From contig NZ_CP009518.1 of the NCBI RefSeq assembly GCF_000970325.1, positions 682,001 to 746,000 of the forward strand: a stretch of DNA of 64,000 nucleotides. Reading direction: 5' to 3'. Below are positions 34,383 to 42,494 of the stretch, piece after piece. A program made the position numbers and the translations under genes. Under the pieces are notes generated by a model. The model did no database searches. It had not been told where the DNA came from and saw only the letters and a list, made by a program, of their open reading frames with translations. This stretch comes from Methanococcoides methylutens MM1. GTDB taxonomy: Archaea; Halobacteriota; Methanosarcinia; Methanosarcinales; Methanosarcinaceae. Positions within the stretch are counted from its first letter, which is position 1, and each line of letters opens with the position of its first letter.

Positions 34383-35926
34383 AGGGATCTGACTCTTTGA
34401 TCGAACAAAGCCAGAATATTGATCTGCTGCGTTTTGCCACTGCAGGAAGTGTGGACGATGGTAAATCAACCCTCATCGGGAGATTACTATACGATTCAAA
34501 ATCAATATTCGAGGACCAGTTGCATTTAATAAAGACATTCTCGAAGGCCCACAGGAATCAGGAGATCGATTATTCCCTTGTAACCGATGGTCTGAAATCA
34601 GAAAGAGAGCAGGGGATCACAATTGATGTCGCCTACAGGTTCTATTCGACCCCGAAAAGGCGCTTCATTATTGCAGATACCCCCGGGCATGAGCAATACA
34701 CGAGGAACATGGCCACAGGTGCATCTAATGCATCCCTTGCCCTGATCCTCATTGACGCCAGGAACGGAGTTGTAACACAGACAAAAAGGCATTCGTTCAT
34801 CTCGTCCCTTCTTGGGATCCGGAACTTTGTGGTAGCTGTCAATAAGATGGATCTTGTAGACTACTCAGAGGAAGTGTTCGAGAACATTGTGAGCGAGTTC
34901 AATGCTTTTGCTGACAAGTTATCGGATGAATCAATATACTTCATACCCATAAGTGCTCTCAAAGGTGACAATGTCATCGAACGAAGCGAGAACATGCCCT
35001 GGTATAAGGGTTCTACATTGCTCGATTACCTTGAGAACGTAAATGTGACTGGTGGTCGCAACCTTACTGATTTCAGGTTCCCTGTGCAGTATGTAAACTG
35101 GGGAGGTGGCGATGATTTCAGGGGTTATTGTGGAACAATAGCTTCAGGCATTATACACAAAGGTGATGAGGTCAGAGTTCTTCCTTCAGGAAAAACAAGC
35201 AGGATCTCAAGGATCGTCACGTATGATGGCGATCTCGATCATGCCTTTGCTCCCATGGCAGTGACCCTTTGCCTTGAGGATGACATTGACATCAGTCGAG
35301 GGGACATGATCGCGAAGGTTGATGATCTTCCTGTAATTGCCGGAAGTCTGGAGGCAAACATCGTATGGATGGATAGTGAGCCCATGCAGATGGGGAAGGA
35401 TTATGTTATCAAGCATACTACCAGCACTGTCAAAGGAAGTTTCTCTGAAGTGCTTCATGAGTTCGATCCGGAGGATATCAGCATGAGGTCTTCGGAGTTC
35501 CTGAGCTTGAATGAGATCGGAAAGGTCAAGGTCGAGTTAAAGGCTCCGATATTTGCTGATATCTATTCGGAGAATCGGATATCAGGTTCTTTCATTGTGA
35601 TCGATCCTCACACCAACCAGACAGCTGCTGCCGGTATGATCACTAAATACAAACAGGTATCTCCTGACAAAGCCTGCAAAGCTGTCAAGCCCAGGGTTAT
35701 CAGGTATCCGGGAGACAAAAAAGAAGAGGCACAGGCGAATTATGATCGCCTTTCCATGCAGGGTACGCATTGTATCTATGTGGATGATGAGCTGCTACAG
35801 GAAAACGTCTGCAAGGGAATCCCGGTCGATAGTGCGCAATATTCCGACACTATTGAGGGTCTGTGTGAGATCGTTACAAGATCAGGTGTTTCTGTGGTCT
35901 TGTGTTCTGATCATGTGAACAGTTGA
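34379..35926 (+). CDS. cysN: Sulfate adenylyltransferase subunit 1 (GTPase) with degenerate APS-kinase tail
   Basis: Elongation-factor-like GTPase that drives CysD. 515 residues from a TTG at 34379, which overlaps the cysD stop (TTGA) and lies six bases after GGAGGG; no ATG fits. G1 is [13 protein letters not shown]3 [18 protein letters not shown]4 NKMD, followed by two beta-barrel domains to about residue 430. The last 85 residues ([15 protein letters not shown] to the end) align in layout with the APS-kinase domain of CysNC fusions ([19 protein letters not shown] against the LLDGD strand), but the P-loop is gone (PGDKKEEAQ). It therefore appears to be a dead CysC. Confidence 0.94.
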   Translation: MKGSDSLIEQSQNIDLLRFATAGSVDDGKSTLIGRLLYDSKSIFEDQLHLIKTFSKAHRNQEIDYSLVTDGLKSEREQGITIDVAYRFYSTPKRRFIIADTPGHEQYTRNMATGASNASLALILIDARNGVVTQTKRHSFISSLLGIRNFVVAVNKMDLVDYSEEVFENIVSEFNAFADKLSDESIYFIPISALKGDNVIERSENMPWYKGSTLLDYLENVNVTGGRNLTDFRFPVQYVNWGGGDDFRGYCGTIASGIIHKGDEVRVLPSGKTSRISRIVTYDGDLDHAFAPMAVTLCLEDDIDISRGDMIAKVDDLPVIAGSLEANIVWMDSEPMQMGKDYVIKHTTSTVKGSFSEVLHEFDPEDISMRSSEFLSLNEIGKVKVELKAPIFADIYSENRISGSFIVIDPHTNQTAAAGMITKYKQVSPDKACKAVKPRVIRYPGDKKEEAQANYDRLSMQGTHCIYVDDELLQENVCKGIPVDSAQYSDTIEGLCEIVTRSGVSVVLCSDHVNS

Positions 35927-36076
35927 ACTCATTGAGGCGGGAACTTCTGCATTTGATCGATGCATGGGGAGTTTTCCCCCCCTCTCTTTTTTTTCTTAAG
36001 CGTGCAGGTATGCGATTGAAAAAATACCAAAAGGTCTGAAGAGTAAAGCTATGGAAAAATGAATGGCCTGTTCGTG

Positions 36077-36985
36077 TTAAAGTTCCAGCTCTTCAACAAA
36101 ATGAAGGTCAAAGATATCTTTCTGCTCGAGCTTCTTTGAGATATATCCGAGTTCGTTCAACACATCTACGAATCTCATAGTGGAACCAATGTAATCTTCT
36201 GATATGCCTGCTGAGTATTTTGGTGATACTTCATACATCTCTTTCACAAAGTCGGCATCTATTATTTCAATGGTATCGGAAACGAGTTTTGATGCCTCTT
36301 CTGTATTTTCACGAATGAATTCACAGGCATTTTCATGCAATTTAATGAACTTCAAAAGAGTATCAGGTGAGTTCTCGATCATGTCACAGGTTGCAACTAT
36401 CCCGTAACTTGGGTTATCAGGCCACAGCTTTTCAGGCGGTATCACCATTTTTGCATCACAGTACCTTTTTGCCACAACAGCAAGTGATGGTGTCCCAACT
36501 GCAACTTTGATCTCCCCGTCTGCTATTGCTTCGGGGATCATGTCAGCCCACTCGTAATTCAGGACATCGATGTCATTCTCAAACCCTGCTTCCTTATTAT
36601 AGTTCCTGATGATCACATCATGAATGGAACCGGAAGGTGGACAGGCTATTAAATGCCCTTTAAATTGTTCCAAAAAAAGTATCCGATCACTTCTACATTC
36701 TTCGAGGGTCCGGAATTCAGGAGTGGTTATCATCACAGTTCCTTCAACATGACCGCCTGCAATACACTTGACCTCTAATCCGCGATCGATCCCTATCATT
36801 GTGGGGGGCAGGCCGATATATCCGATGTCCAGCTCGTTATTCTCGAGTGCATGGACGATCGCAGGTCCTCCTCCAAAAAGTTTCCACTCTGGTTCAATTC
36901 CTGCTTTTTCAAGCCAGTCTGTCCCCATCAGTATGAATGAGGTATGGTACATGGTAGAAAGGTGTCCGATTCTCAATTTCATCAT
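36077..36985 (-). CDS. NMT1/SsuA-like substrate-binding protein without signal peptide
   Basis: 302 residues of the periplasmic-binding type II fold used for sulfonates, nitrate, pyrimidines and aliphatic amines: LRIGHLSTMYHTSFILMGTDWLEK, NNELDIGYIGLPPTMIGIDRGLEVK, ACPPSGSIHDVIIRNY, AVGTPSLAVVAKRYCDA. The mature fold begins at residue 3; there is no signal peptide or lipobox and no permease or ATPase gene nearby. It could be a cytosolic sensor or enzyme-like derivative. Given the setting, a sulfur compound is a plausible ligand. Convergent with cysN. Confidence 0.75.
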   Translation of the reverse strand: MMKLRIGHLSTMYHTSFILMGTDWLEKAGIEPEWKLFGGGPAIVHALENNELDIGYIGLPPTMIGIDRGLEVKCIAGGHVEGTVMITTPEFRTLEECRSDRILFLEQFKGHLIACPPSGSIHDVIIRNYNKEAGFENDIDVLNYEWADMIPEAIADGEIKVAVGTPSLAVVAKRYCDAKMVIPPEKLWPDNPSYGIVATCDMIENSPDTLLKFIKLHENACEFIRENTEEASKLVSDTIEIIDADFVKEMYEVSPKYSAGISEDYIGSTMRFVDVLNELGYISKKLEQKDIFDLHFVEELEL

Positions 36986-37073
36986 AGGTTCACCACTTCG
37001 GGGAATGGCAGGCCTTTAGTGGTCCATTATCTTTCGGATCAACAGGCCTGTTCTTCCACTGTACTTTTAAGGA

Positions 37074-37349
37074 TCAGCCACCGCTTACTGCTGGCAAAAT
37101 TGATATTTCGTCAGAATCGGTTATTTTGGTGTCAAGTCCTGAAAGGTGCCTTATATCTTCTCCATTGACATAGACATTTACGAACCTTCGTACTTCACCA
37201 TCCTGAAGCAGACGTCTTTCAAAATCCTCCCCATACTCGCTCGTAAGTCTATCAAAAAGGGCCTTTATTGTAACAGTACCCAGATCGATATTTGTTGATC
37301 TTGTTTTTGTTATGTTGTTCAGTGCTGATGAAAATCTTATAGATACCAT
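37074..37349 (-). CDS. ThiS/MoaD-like sulfur-carrier protein
   Basis: 91 residues of beta-grasp type ending in the Gly-Gly tail (ILPAVSGG) needed for E1 adenylation and thiocarboxylate formation. YVNGEDIRHLSGLDTKITDSDEISIL is the usual MoaD/SAMP core. It lies 21 bases downstream of threonine synthase on the same strand, so they are co-transcribed. The E1 partner is probably the protein at 38936. Alternative roles are molybdopterin synthesis or protein conjugation. Confidence 0.88.
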   Translation of the reverse strand: MVSIRFSSALNNITKTRSTNIDLGTVTIKALFDRLTSEYGEDFERRLLQDGEVRRFVNVYVNGEDIRHLSGLDTKITDSDEISILPAVSGG

Positions 37350-37370
37350 TTTATTTCACCTCTTGATGTA

Positions 37371-38618
37371 TTAATTGTTGGTTTTTGTGATATTGTTGAG
37401 CTTCTTTGTGAATTCGGAATATGATGACTTTATGGACTCCGGTCTCTCAACTGCCCCCGCAATAGTATCCTGTGCTTTCAGACCATTACCTGTTACATAT
37501 ACAACTGTTCTTTCATCGGGGTCAATATGGCCGCTTTCCACAAGCTTCTTAAGACCAGCAACTGTTGTTCCGCCGGCAGGTTCTGTGAAAATTCCTTCAG
37601 TACTTGCAAGCAGGCGTATAGCCTCAAGTATCTCCTCGTTCGTTACGGATGCAGCATAACCTCCTGAAGTCTGGATCGCCTGCTTTGCATAGTATCCGTC
37701 AGCAGGATTTCCGATAGCCAGGCTGTGGGCAATTGTGTCAAGTTCCCTTATCGGGATGACTTCTGTATCGTTCTGAACAGCGGTCGATATTGGGGAACAT
37801 CCGCTTGGCTGTGAACCGGATATCCTGATGTTACTGCCTCCATCGATGAAACCTATCTTTTCAAGTTCCCTGTAACCTCTGGTCAATGCACACAATAGTG
37901 CTCCGCTTCCAAGCGGTGCAACGATGTGATCAGGAGCCCTCCATCCGAGCTGCTCGGCAGTTTCAAATGCGAGTGTTCTGGAACCTTCCGTGTAGTATGG
38001 CCTGACATTTATGTTTACAAATGCCCAGTCGGGATTTTGGTCTGCGACCTCACTTGCAAGACGATTTGCATCATCATAGGTCCCGTCAACAGCTATAACG
38101 TTTGGATCGTATGTGAGCATCTGTGTTATCTTACCAGTCTCAATGGAGGAAGGTATGAAGACGTATGCCGGAATTCCAGCTTTTGCAGCATGTGCTCCTA
38201 CTGCGGATGCGAGGTTTCCTGTGGATGCACAGCCAATTGCAGTGGCACCGAGTTCCAGAGCCTTGCTTACTGCAACTGACGTGACCCTGTCCTTGAATGA
38301 ATTCGTGGGATTCACTGAATCGTCAAGAATGTATAATTCTTTAAGTCCCAGTTCTTTACCAAGGTTCTTTGCGTGATGCAATTTATTGTAACCTGCACCA
38401 AGGTCAACATAATTAGTTCCGTCTATCGGAAGAAGGTCTGCATATCTCCAGATGGATGGTGGTCCTCTAGCTATCTTTTCCTTGCTTGCTGTGTCCTGTA
38501 CTTCATCCCAGTCGTAGTGCACTTCAAGCGGTCCGAAGCATTCGTAGCAGGTATTCTGGATACCAGCTTCATATTCAGCACCACATTCTCTGCATTTTAA
38601 ACCAATTACTTTACTCAT
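37371..38618 (-). CDS. thrC: Threonine synthase (or threonine-synthase-derived PLP enzyme)
   Basis: 415 residues. An N-terminal zinc ribbon (CRECG, CYECFG) is followed by the fold II PLP domain, with the lysine in NPTNSFKDRVTSVAVS near residue 115 and phosphate loop CASTGNLASAVGAHAAKAG. Standard activity: O-phosphohomoserine to threonine. The operon with a ThiS/MoaD carrier and the divergent E1 recall thiocarboxylate-dependent synthesis of cysteine (CysO-CysM) or homocysteine (HcyS systems). An alternative sulfhydrylase role on phosphohomoserine is therefore worth considering. It does not look like cysteate synthase at its N-terminus. Confidence 0.88.
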   Translation of the reverse strand: MSKVIGLKCRECGAEYEAGIQNTCYECFGPLEVHYDWDEVQDTASKEKIARGPPSIWRYADLLPIDGTNYVDLGAGYNKLHHAKNLGKELGLKELYILDDSVNPTNSFKDRVTSVAVSKALELGATAIGCASTGNLASAVGAHAAKAGIPAYVFIPSSIETGKITQMLTYDPNVIAVDGTYDDANRLASEVADQNPDWAFVNINVRPYYTEGSRTLAFETAEQLGWRAPDHIVAPLGSGALLCALTRGYRELEKIGFIDGGSNIRISGSQPSGCSPISTAVQNDTEVIPIRELDTIAHSLAIGNPADGYYAKQAIQTSGGYAASVTNEEILEAIRLLASTEGIFTEPAGGTTVAGLKKLVESGHIDPDERTVVYVTGNGLKAQDTIAGAVERPESIKSSYSEFTKKLNNITKTNN

Positions 38619-38935
38619 TTTGTATCTCTCCTGATATTCGGATTATTAATTATCCGTAATAAAATTAGTATATATTATTACCATTGGTTATTAGGCAATA
38701 ATTACCTTTATCTGATAATGATGTCAATTGGTTCTGTTTTTGAGACTCTTGGAGTAAAAGTAAACAAAAATGAGCAAATTTGCCGCTTTCTATATCTATT
38801 TATCAGGAAATTACAGTTTTTTGAAAATGCTGACACGAATTGAACTTGCAACTTGCAATATAGCATTTCAATGGCAATCTGGTCGGCTACGATCGATGCA
38901 ATTCAGCATGATCTATGATTTTTAGGGAGGCAAAA
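38619..38935. promoter_or_regulatory. Divergent promoter region, thrC / E1-like gene
   Basis: 317 bp without a gene. TTAGTATATATTATTACC near 38665-38682 offers a TATA element. ATTACC occurs at 38677 and 38701, and with GGTTATT (38686-38692) forms an imperfect inverted repeat GGTTATT-N8-AATTACC. The same GGTAAT/ATTACC words occur in the permease-sulfite reductase promoter. Confidence 0.4.
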
Positions 38936-39754
38936 ATGCTAGGTGAATTTACTGAAGAACAGATCAGGCGGTATTCAAGACACATAATACTGCAGGAAGT
39001 TGGTGGTAAGGGACAACAGAAGTTATTGTCTTCCAGAGTGCTCTGTATAGGTGCAGGAGGTCTTGGTTCTCCTATCATACAGTATCTGGCAGCCGCCGGA
39101 GTTGGGACCATCGGTATCGTTGATGACGACGTTGTGGACCTTAGCAATCTTCAAAGGCAGGTCATACATGGAGGTAATGTAGATGTTCCAAAGGTCGAAT
39201 CTGCAAAACAGTATGTTGAGAACCTGAACCCTGATGTGAAAGTTATAACTTATCAGGAACGGATCAGTCCTGACAATATCCTGGATATAATAAACGACTA
39301 CGACATCGTAGTGGATGGTTCTGATAATTTTGCCACCCGCTACCTGGTCAACGATGCCTGTGTGCTTGCAAAAAAACCTCTTTCTCACGGTAGCATCTTT
39401 CGTTTCGAAGGTCAGGTTACGACAATACTTCCTGATGAAGGTCCATGTTACAGGTGTCTTTTTGAGCATGCTCCGCCTGCCGGGATGGTTCCAAGCTGTC
39501 AGGAGGCCGGAGTCATCGGAGTACTTCCTGGTATAATTGGTGTCATCCAGGCAACTGAGGTCATCAAATACCTTTTGGGATTCGGGGATCTGCTGAAAGG
39601 TCGCCTTATATTCTATGATGCCTTTGGCATGTCTTTCGATGAGATCAAGGTACGTAAGAACCCTTCATGTCCGGTATGTGGGACAGAGCCTTCTATAATT
39701 TCAATTGAGGATGAGAATTATCAGCAAGGAGGCGGGGTCTGTAGTATTGGATGA
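38936..39754 (+). CDS. E1-like ThiF/MoeB adenylyltransferase
   Basis: 272 residues from ATG 38936 (MLGEFTEEQ), which follows GGGAGG by seven bases; an earlier in-frame start adds seven residues. GAGGLGSPIIQYLAAAG nucleotide site, VDDDVVDLSNLQRQ, FGMSFDEIKV, and zinc cysteines CYRC and CPVC. It presumably activates the ThiS/MoaD protein encoded at 37074. The C-terminus ends QQGGGVCSIG, a glycine-rich tail with an extra cysteine absent from the paralogue at 18761. Confidence 0.92.
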   Translation: MLGEFTEEQIRRYSRHIILQEVGGKGQQKLLSSRVLCIGAGGLGSPIIQYLAAAGVGTIGIVDDDVVDLSNLQRQVIHGGNVDVPKVESAKQYVENLNPDVKVITYQERISPDNILDIINDYDIVVDGSDNFATRYLVNDACVLAKKPLSHGSIFRFEGQVTTILPDEGPCYRCLFEHAPPAGMVPSCQEAGVIGVLPGIIGVIQATEVIKYLLGFGDLLKGRLIFYDAFGMSFDEIKVRKNPSCPVCGTEPSIISIEDENYQQGGGVCSIG

Positions 39755-39845
39755 ACTCTTTTCAGAGTGTCAGGAATAAAGGCCCTGCATATCAAAACTC
39801 AAAGTATCATAACTTAAAGTATCAAAATATCAAAGGGAATGGACA

Positions 39846-40091
39846 TCAGGCCTTGCGGACGTATATGCTGAAGACGCCTCCCTTTTCTTCAACCGCGAGC
39901 AGTACATTCCCTGTCTTTTTTGTCCATGTGGCGATGTTCTGTGGGGTCATGGCTTCATTTGCTATGACTAACAGAATCTCGCCTGTTTCCAGCTCATCCA
40001 TTAGTTCCTTTGTTCTGATAAGTGGGTATGGGCAGCACTGTCCCCTCACATCAAGCTCAAAGTCTGCTATCATTTTATCCATTTGAATCAA
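39846..40091 (-). CDS. TusA-like sulfurtransferase
   Basis: 81 residues with the full TusA signature DVRGQCCPYPLIRTKELMDEL (CPxP intact, preceded by an extra cysteine). Transfers persulfide sulfur. ATG 40091 or the internal ATGs at 40082 and 40073 may be the start. Convergent with the E1 gene and fits as the sulfur delivery partner of the carrier system. The spacer before it carries short AAAGTATCA repeats. Confidence 0.9.
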   Translation of the reverse strand: MIQMDKMIADFELDVRGQCCPYPLIRTKELMDELETGEILLVIANEAMTPQNIATWTKKTGNVLLAVEEKGGVFSIYVRKA

Positions 40092-40312
40092 CTATGATTA
40101 TGATCTGTTTAATATTGTAGATATTCAATGAGGCAATATTTACATTGTTCTTATATTTTACAATGTTACCTGTTTACTTCTTCATTGGCAGTTCTTACCT
40201 CAATCATTGTGGTTATGTAGGTGTCTGCTTCTTACTAACATGTTTCAACACTTTATCAGATCATATTACATCCGGAATATGAATATCATTCTACTAAAGG
40301 AGGAAAAGGGTC

Positions 40313-40723
40313 ATGAAAATGTTAATGTTCGATACGGAATCTTTTTGGTTTGAAACTTTCAGCAAGACCCTTGACCACGTAGATGATATCGAAAGAGAGG
40401 AATCTTTTACGGATTCTGCAGTTGTTTTCATTCATGTTGAAGCAGAGGATGAACCAAGAAAGAACAAAGTGGTAAAAAGTGCAGTTGCAAACCTGAAATG
40501 GTACTTAAATAAAGTCAATAAAAAAAGGATCGTACTGCATTCATTTGCTCATCTTTCTTCAAGCAAATCCTCTCCTGAGTTTGCAGTAGAGGTCATTTTG
40601 GCGATTCGGGATAAACTCGAGAGCAAAGGAATTGAAGCCCATACTACTGCTTTTGGCTACTTCTCGGAGTTTTCGATCCATGTTCGTGGTGAATCTCTGG
40701 CAAAAGTGTTCAAAGAGATCTGA
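40313..40723 (+). CDS. Free-standing archaeal ThrRS editing domain
   Basis: 136 residues matching only the N-terminal editing domain of archaeal threonyl-tRNA synthetase (DTD-like fold), with HSFAHLSSSKSSPE containing the conserved histidine and lysine and AFGYFSEFSIHVRGE near the end. It would hydrolyse Ser-tRNA(Thr) in trans, needed when the main ThrRS is of a type without this domain. Preceded by AAAGGAGG and an ATG at 40313. No synthetase domain follows. Confidence 0.85.
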   Translation: MKMLMFDTESFWFETFSKTLDHVDDIEREESFTDSAVVFIHVEAEDEPRKNKVVKSAVANLKWYLNKVNKKRIVLHSFAHLSSSKSSPEFAVEVILAIRDKLESKGIEAHTTAFGYFSEFSIHVRGESLAKVFKEI

Positions 40724-40819
40724 ATGCATATTCGTACATCCTTGCATTTCCATTCTTTCCGTTTTCCTCGGCCAGTTTTCAATACCTATAATTAGCAAAA
40801 GTAACATTCTTGAATATGT

Positions 40820-41452
40820 ATGGGCGATGAGGGTGGACTTCCCGAGAGCGAGGGTTTTGAAGAACTCATAAAGTACACTGTTCCAGGCTATGTATTGGGC
40901 CTTATTGCAGGCATCTTTCTTGATATGCAGGGTTATCAGACAAGCCCTGTGGGACAATGGCTGGTCAGGACGCTTTCAGGAGAAGGCGAAAGTATACTTG
41001 AAGGGATATATTCGATACGCCAGCGCTTTCTTGGGGGTGCGGGCACAATGGCTGAAGCCTACGGCTGGGGTAAGCTTTTCGGACTGGCAGTTCCATGGAT
41101 CATCGATCTTGCAAGCCGTCTTGCAGGTGTTAACGTTTATGGTGTTGAGGGCTTCTACATTCCTTACTTCTATGCACTTAGTGACCAGATAGGAGCAAAT
41201 ATTTCCGGGATGCTTTTCCTGAGAAGAAAAGAAGGTGGCTGGTCCGGAGCATTCAGCAGGTATGTACATCATCCGGTTATGCTTGCAAGTCTTGCAATAA
41301 TCGTGATCGTACCTGTGGGTCTTTTGCTTTTACGTTTATATGGTTTCAGTCCGACAACCCAAACCTTTACTGCACTTGAGACCATTGTGGCAAACCTATG
41401 CTGGGTCCCACCTCTTGTGGGCTGGTATGTTCAGAGAAAAAGAGATATCTGA
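40820..41452 (+). CDS. Multi-span membrane protein, unknown
   Basis: 210 residues. An acidic N-terminus is followed by four to five hydrophobic segments (around 20-35, 80-95, 110-130, 155-175 and 185-200). A conserved-looking [21 protein letters not shown] opening is present. It ends nine bases before the TPR gene and is probably co-transcribed with it. Family not recognised. Confidence 0.65.
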   Translation: MGDEGGLPESEGFEELIKYTVPGYVLGLIAGIFLDMQGYQTSPVGQWLVRTLSGEGESILEGIYSIRQRFLGGAGTMAEAYGWGKLFGLAVPWIIDLASRLAGVNVYGVEGFYIPYFYALSDQIGANISGMLFLRRKEGGWSGAFSRYVHHPVMLASLAIIVIVPVGLLLLRLYGFSPTTQTFTALETIVANLCWVPPLVGWYVQRKRDI

Positions 41453-41461
41453 GGATATTAT

Positions 41462-42157
41462 ATGGCAAAGGATGATGTAAATAAGGTCGTTGAGAGGTAT
41501 ATTGCCTCCGGCAGGGCGGAAAAGGATGTTAATAAGAAAGAACATTATTTCCGGATGGCTTTGCAGCTGCAGCCCAAAAATGTGCACGCATTGAATAATC
41601 TGGCTCTTCTTTTGCAGCATGAACGCAAGTTCAGAGATGCAGTTGCCCTTTATGAAAAGATCCTGAGTATAGGTGTTGTGGCAAGACCTTATCCTGTATA
41701 CTATAATATCTCAATTTGCCTGAAGAACCTTGGTAACCTTGAAGGTGCAAAAACATACATCAACCGGGCACTGGGAATAAAACCCGGTGATGAGATGCTA
41801 TTGGAATTGAAAGAAGAGATAACTGACCTTCTAAACAGTGCGTCAAAGGGATCAGCTCCAAAGATGATTTCCAGTTCTCCGGGTGTTGGAGAAGTTTATG
41901 ATCAATGGGATCCTCCTGCCGTTTCTACACTTACCAGCCAGATGTATTATGCTGACTGGAACGATTACAAGTATCATCGTGGGCTGGGTGAGACCGATCT
42001 TCATGAAAAGGTTGTCAGGGATAAACTGGAAAAGCGAGTTTATTGCTGTAGTTCTTGTCGCTATTTCTCTGCAGGGGCCTGCAGGAAAAAGGGGAAAGCT
42101 GGCAGGAAAGTGCGGTCTGATTCTATATGCAAACAATTTATTCCGCAAAATGATTGA
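41462..42157 (+). CDS. TPR protein with C-terminal cysteine cluster
   Basis: 231 residues. Three TPR-like helix pairs run from about 20 to 120 (HALNNLALLLQHERKFRDAVALYEK, YYNISICLKNLGNLEGAKTYINRALG), then a linker. The C-terminal metal-site-like segment is YCCSSCRYFSAGACRKK...SICKQF, with five to six cysteines. It may be a scaffold for the membrane protein encoded just upstream. The Cys cluster could bind zinc or Fe-S. Confidence 0.75.
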   Translation: MAKDDVNKVVERYIASGRAEKDVNKKEHYFRMALQLQPKNVHALNNLALLLQHERKFRDAVALYEKILSIGVVARPYPVYYNISICLKNLGNLEGAKTYINRALGIKPGDEMLLELKEEITDLLNSASKGSAPKMISSSPGVGEVYDQWDPPAVSTLTSQMYYADWNDYKYHRGLGETDLHEKVVRDKLEKRVYCCSSCRYFSAGACRKKGKAGRKVRSDSICKQFIPQND

Positions 42158-42494
42158 TCAGTTTTGCTTTGATTGAATAAAGTGGCACTCCACATTTAAT
42201 ATTTAATTATGCGGTCAGAATGTATATTAAACAAGTCTATATATGTATATATATTTTGGGAAACAATTTCTTTTTTGAAGAAACCCGTTTATTTATCGAA
42301 AGGTTTATCTATCAAGTTGTTGTACTCTAATTTGCCTTTAGGAGAGAACGCTGAGACCATTCCTGAACACAAACAAATTACTATTGTACCACCAACATAT
42401 TCCCCCACTCAACTCAAAGTTCTCTTCTAATGGTTCCATTCAAAAGATTCATATCCTATATGGAACTAATTTTTGATTGTAAGTGGTGATCAAT
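42158..42494. other. AT-rich intergenic region
   Basis: No convincing gene. TATA-like TATATATGTATATATATTTTGG near 42237-42258 is too far from the next start to be its only promoter. A short open frame across 42209-42430 has biased composition and no ribosome-binding site. Confidence 0.5.

Noticed and set aside
37371-38618. Cysteate synthase for coenzyme M synthesis
   Set aside because: The N-terminal zinc ribbon and the opening sequence match the threonine-synthase type better; kept only as a remote option.
42209-42430. 73-residue plus-strand open frame before the cohesin gene
   Set aside because: No ribosome-binding site, poor composition, no conserved look; lies in an AT-rich spacer.
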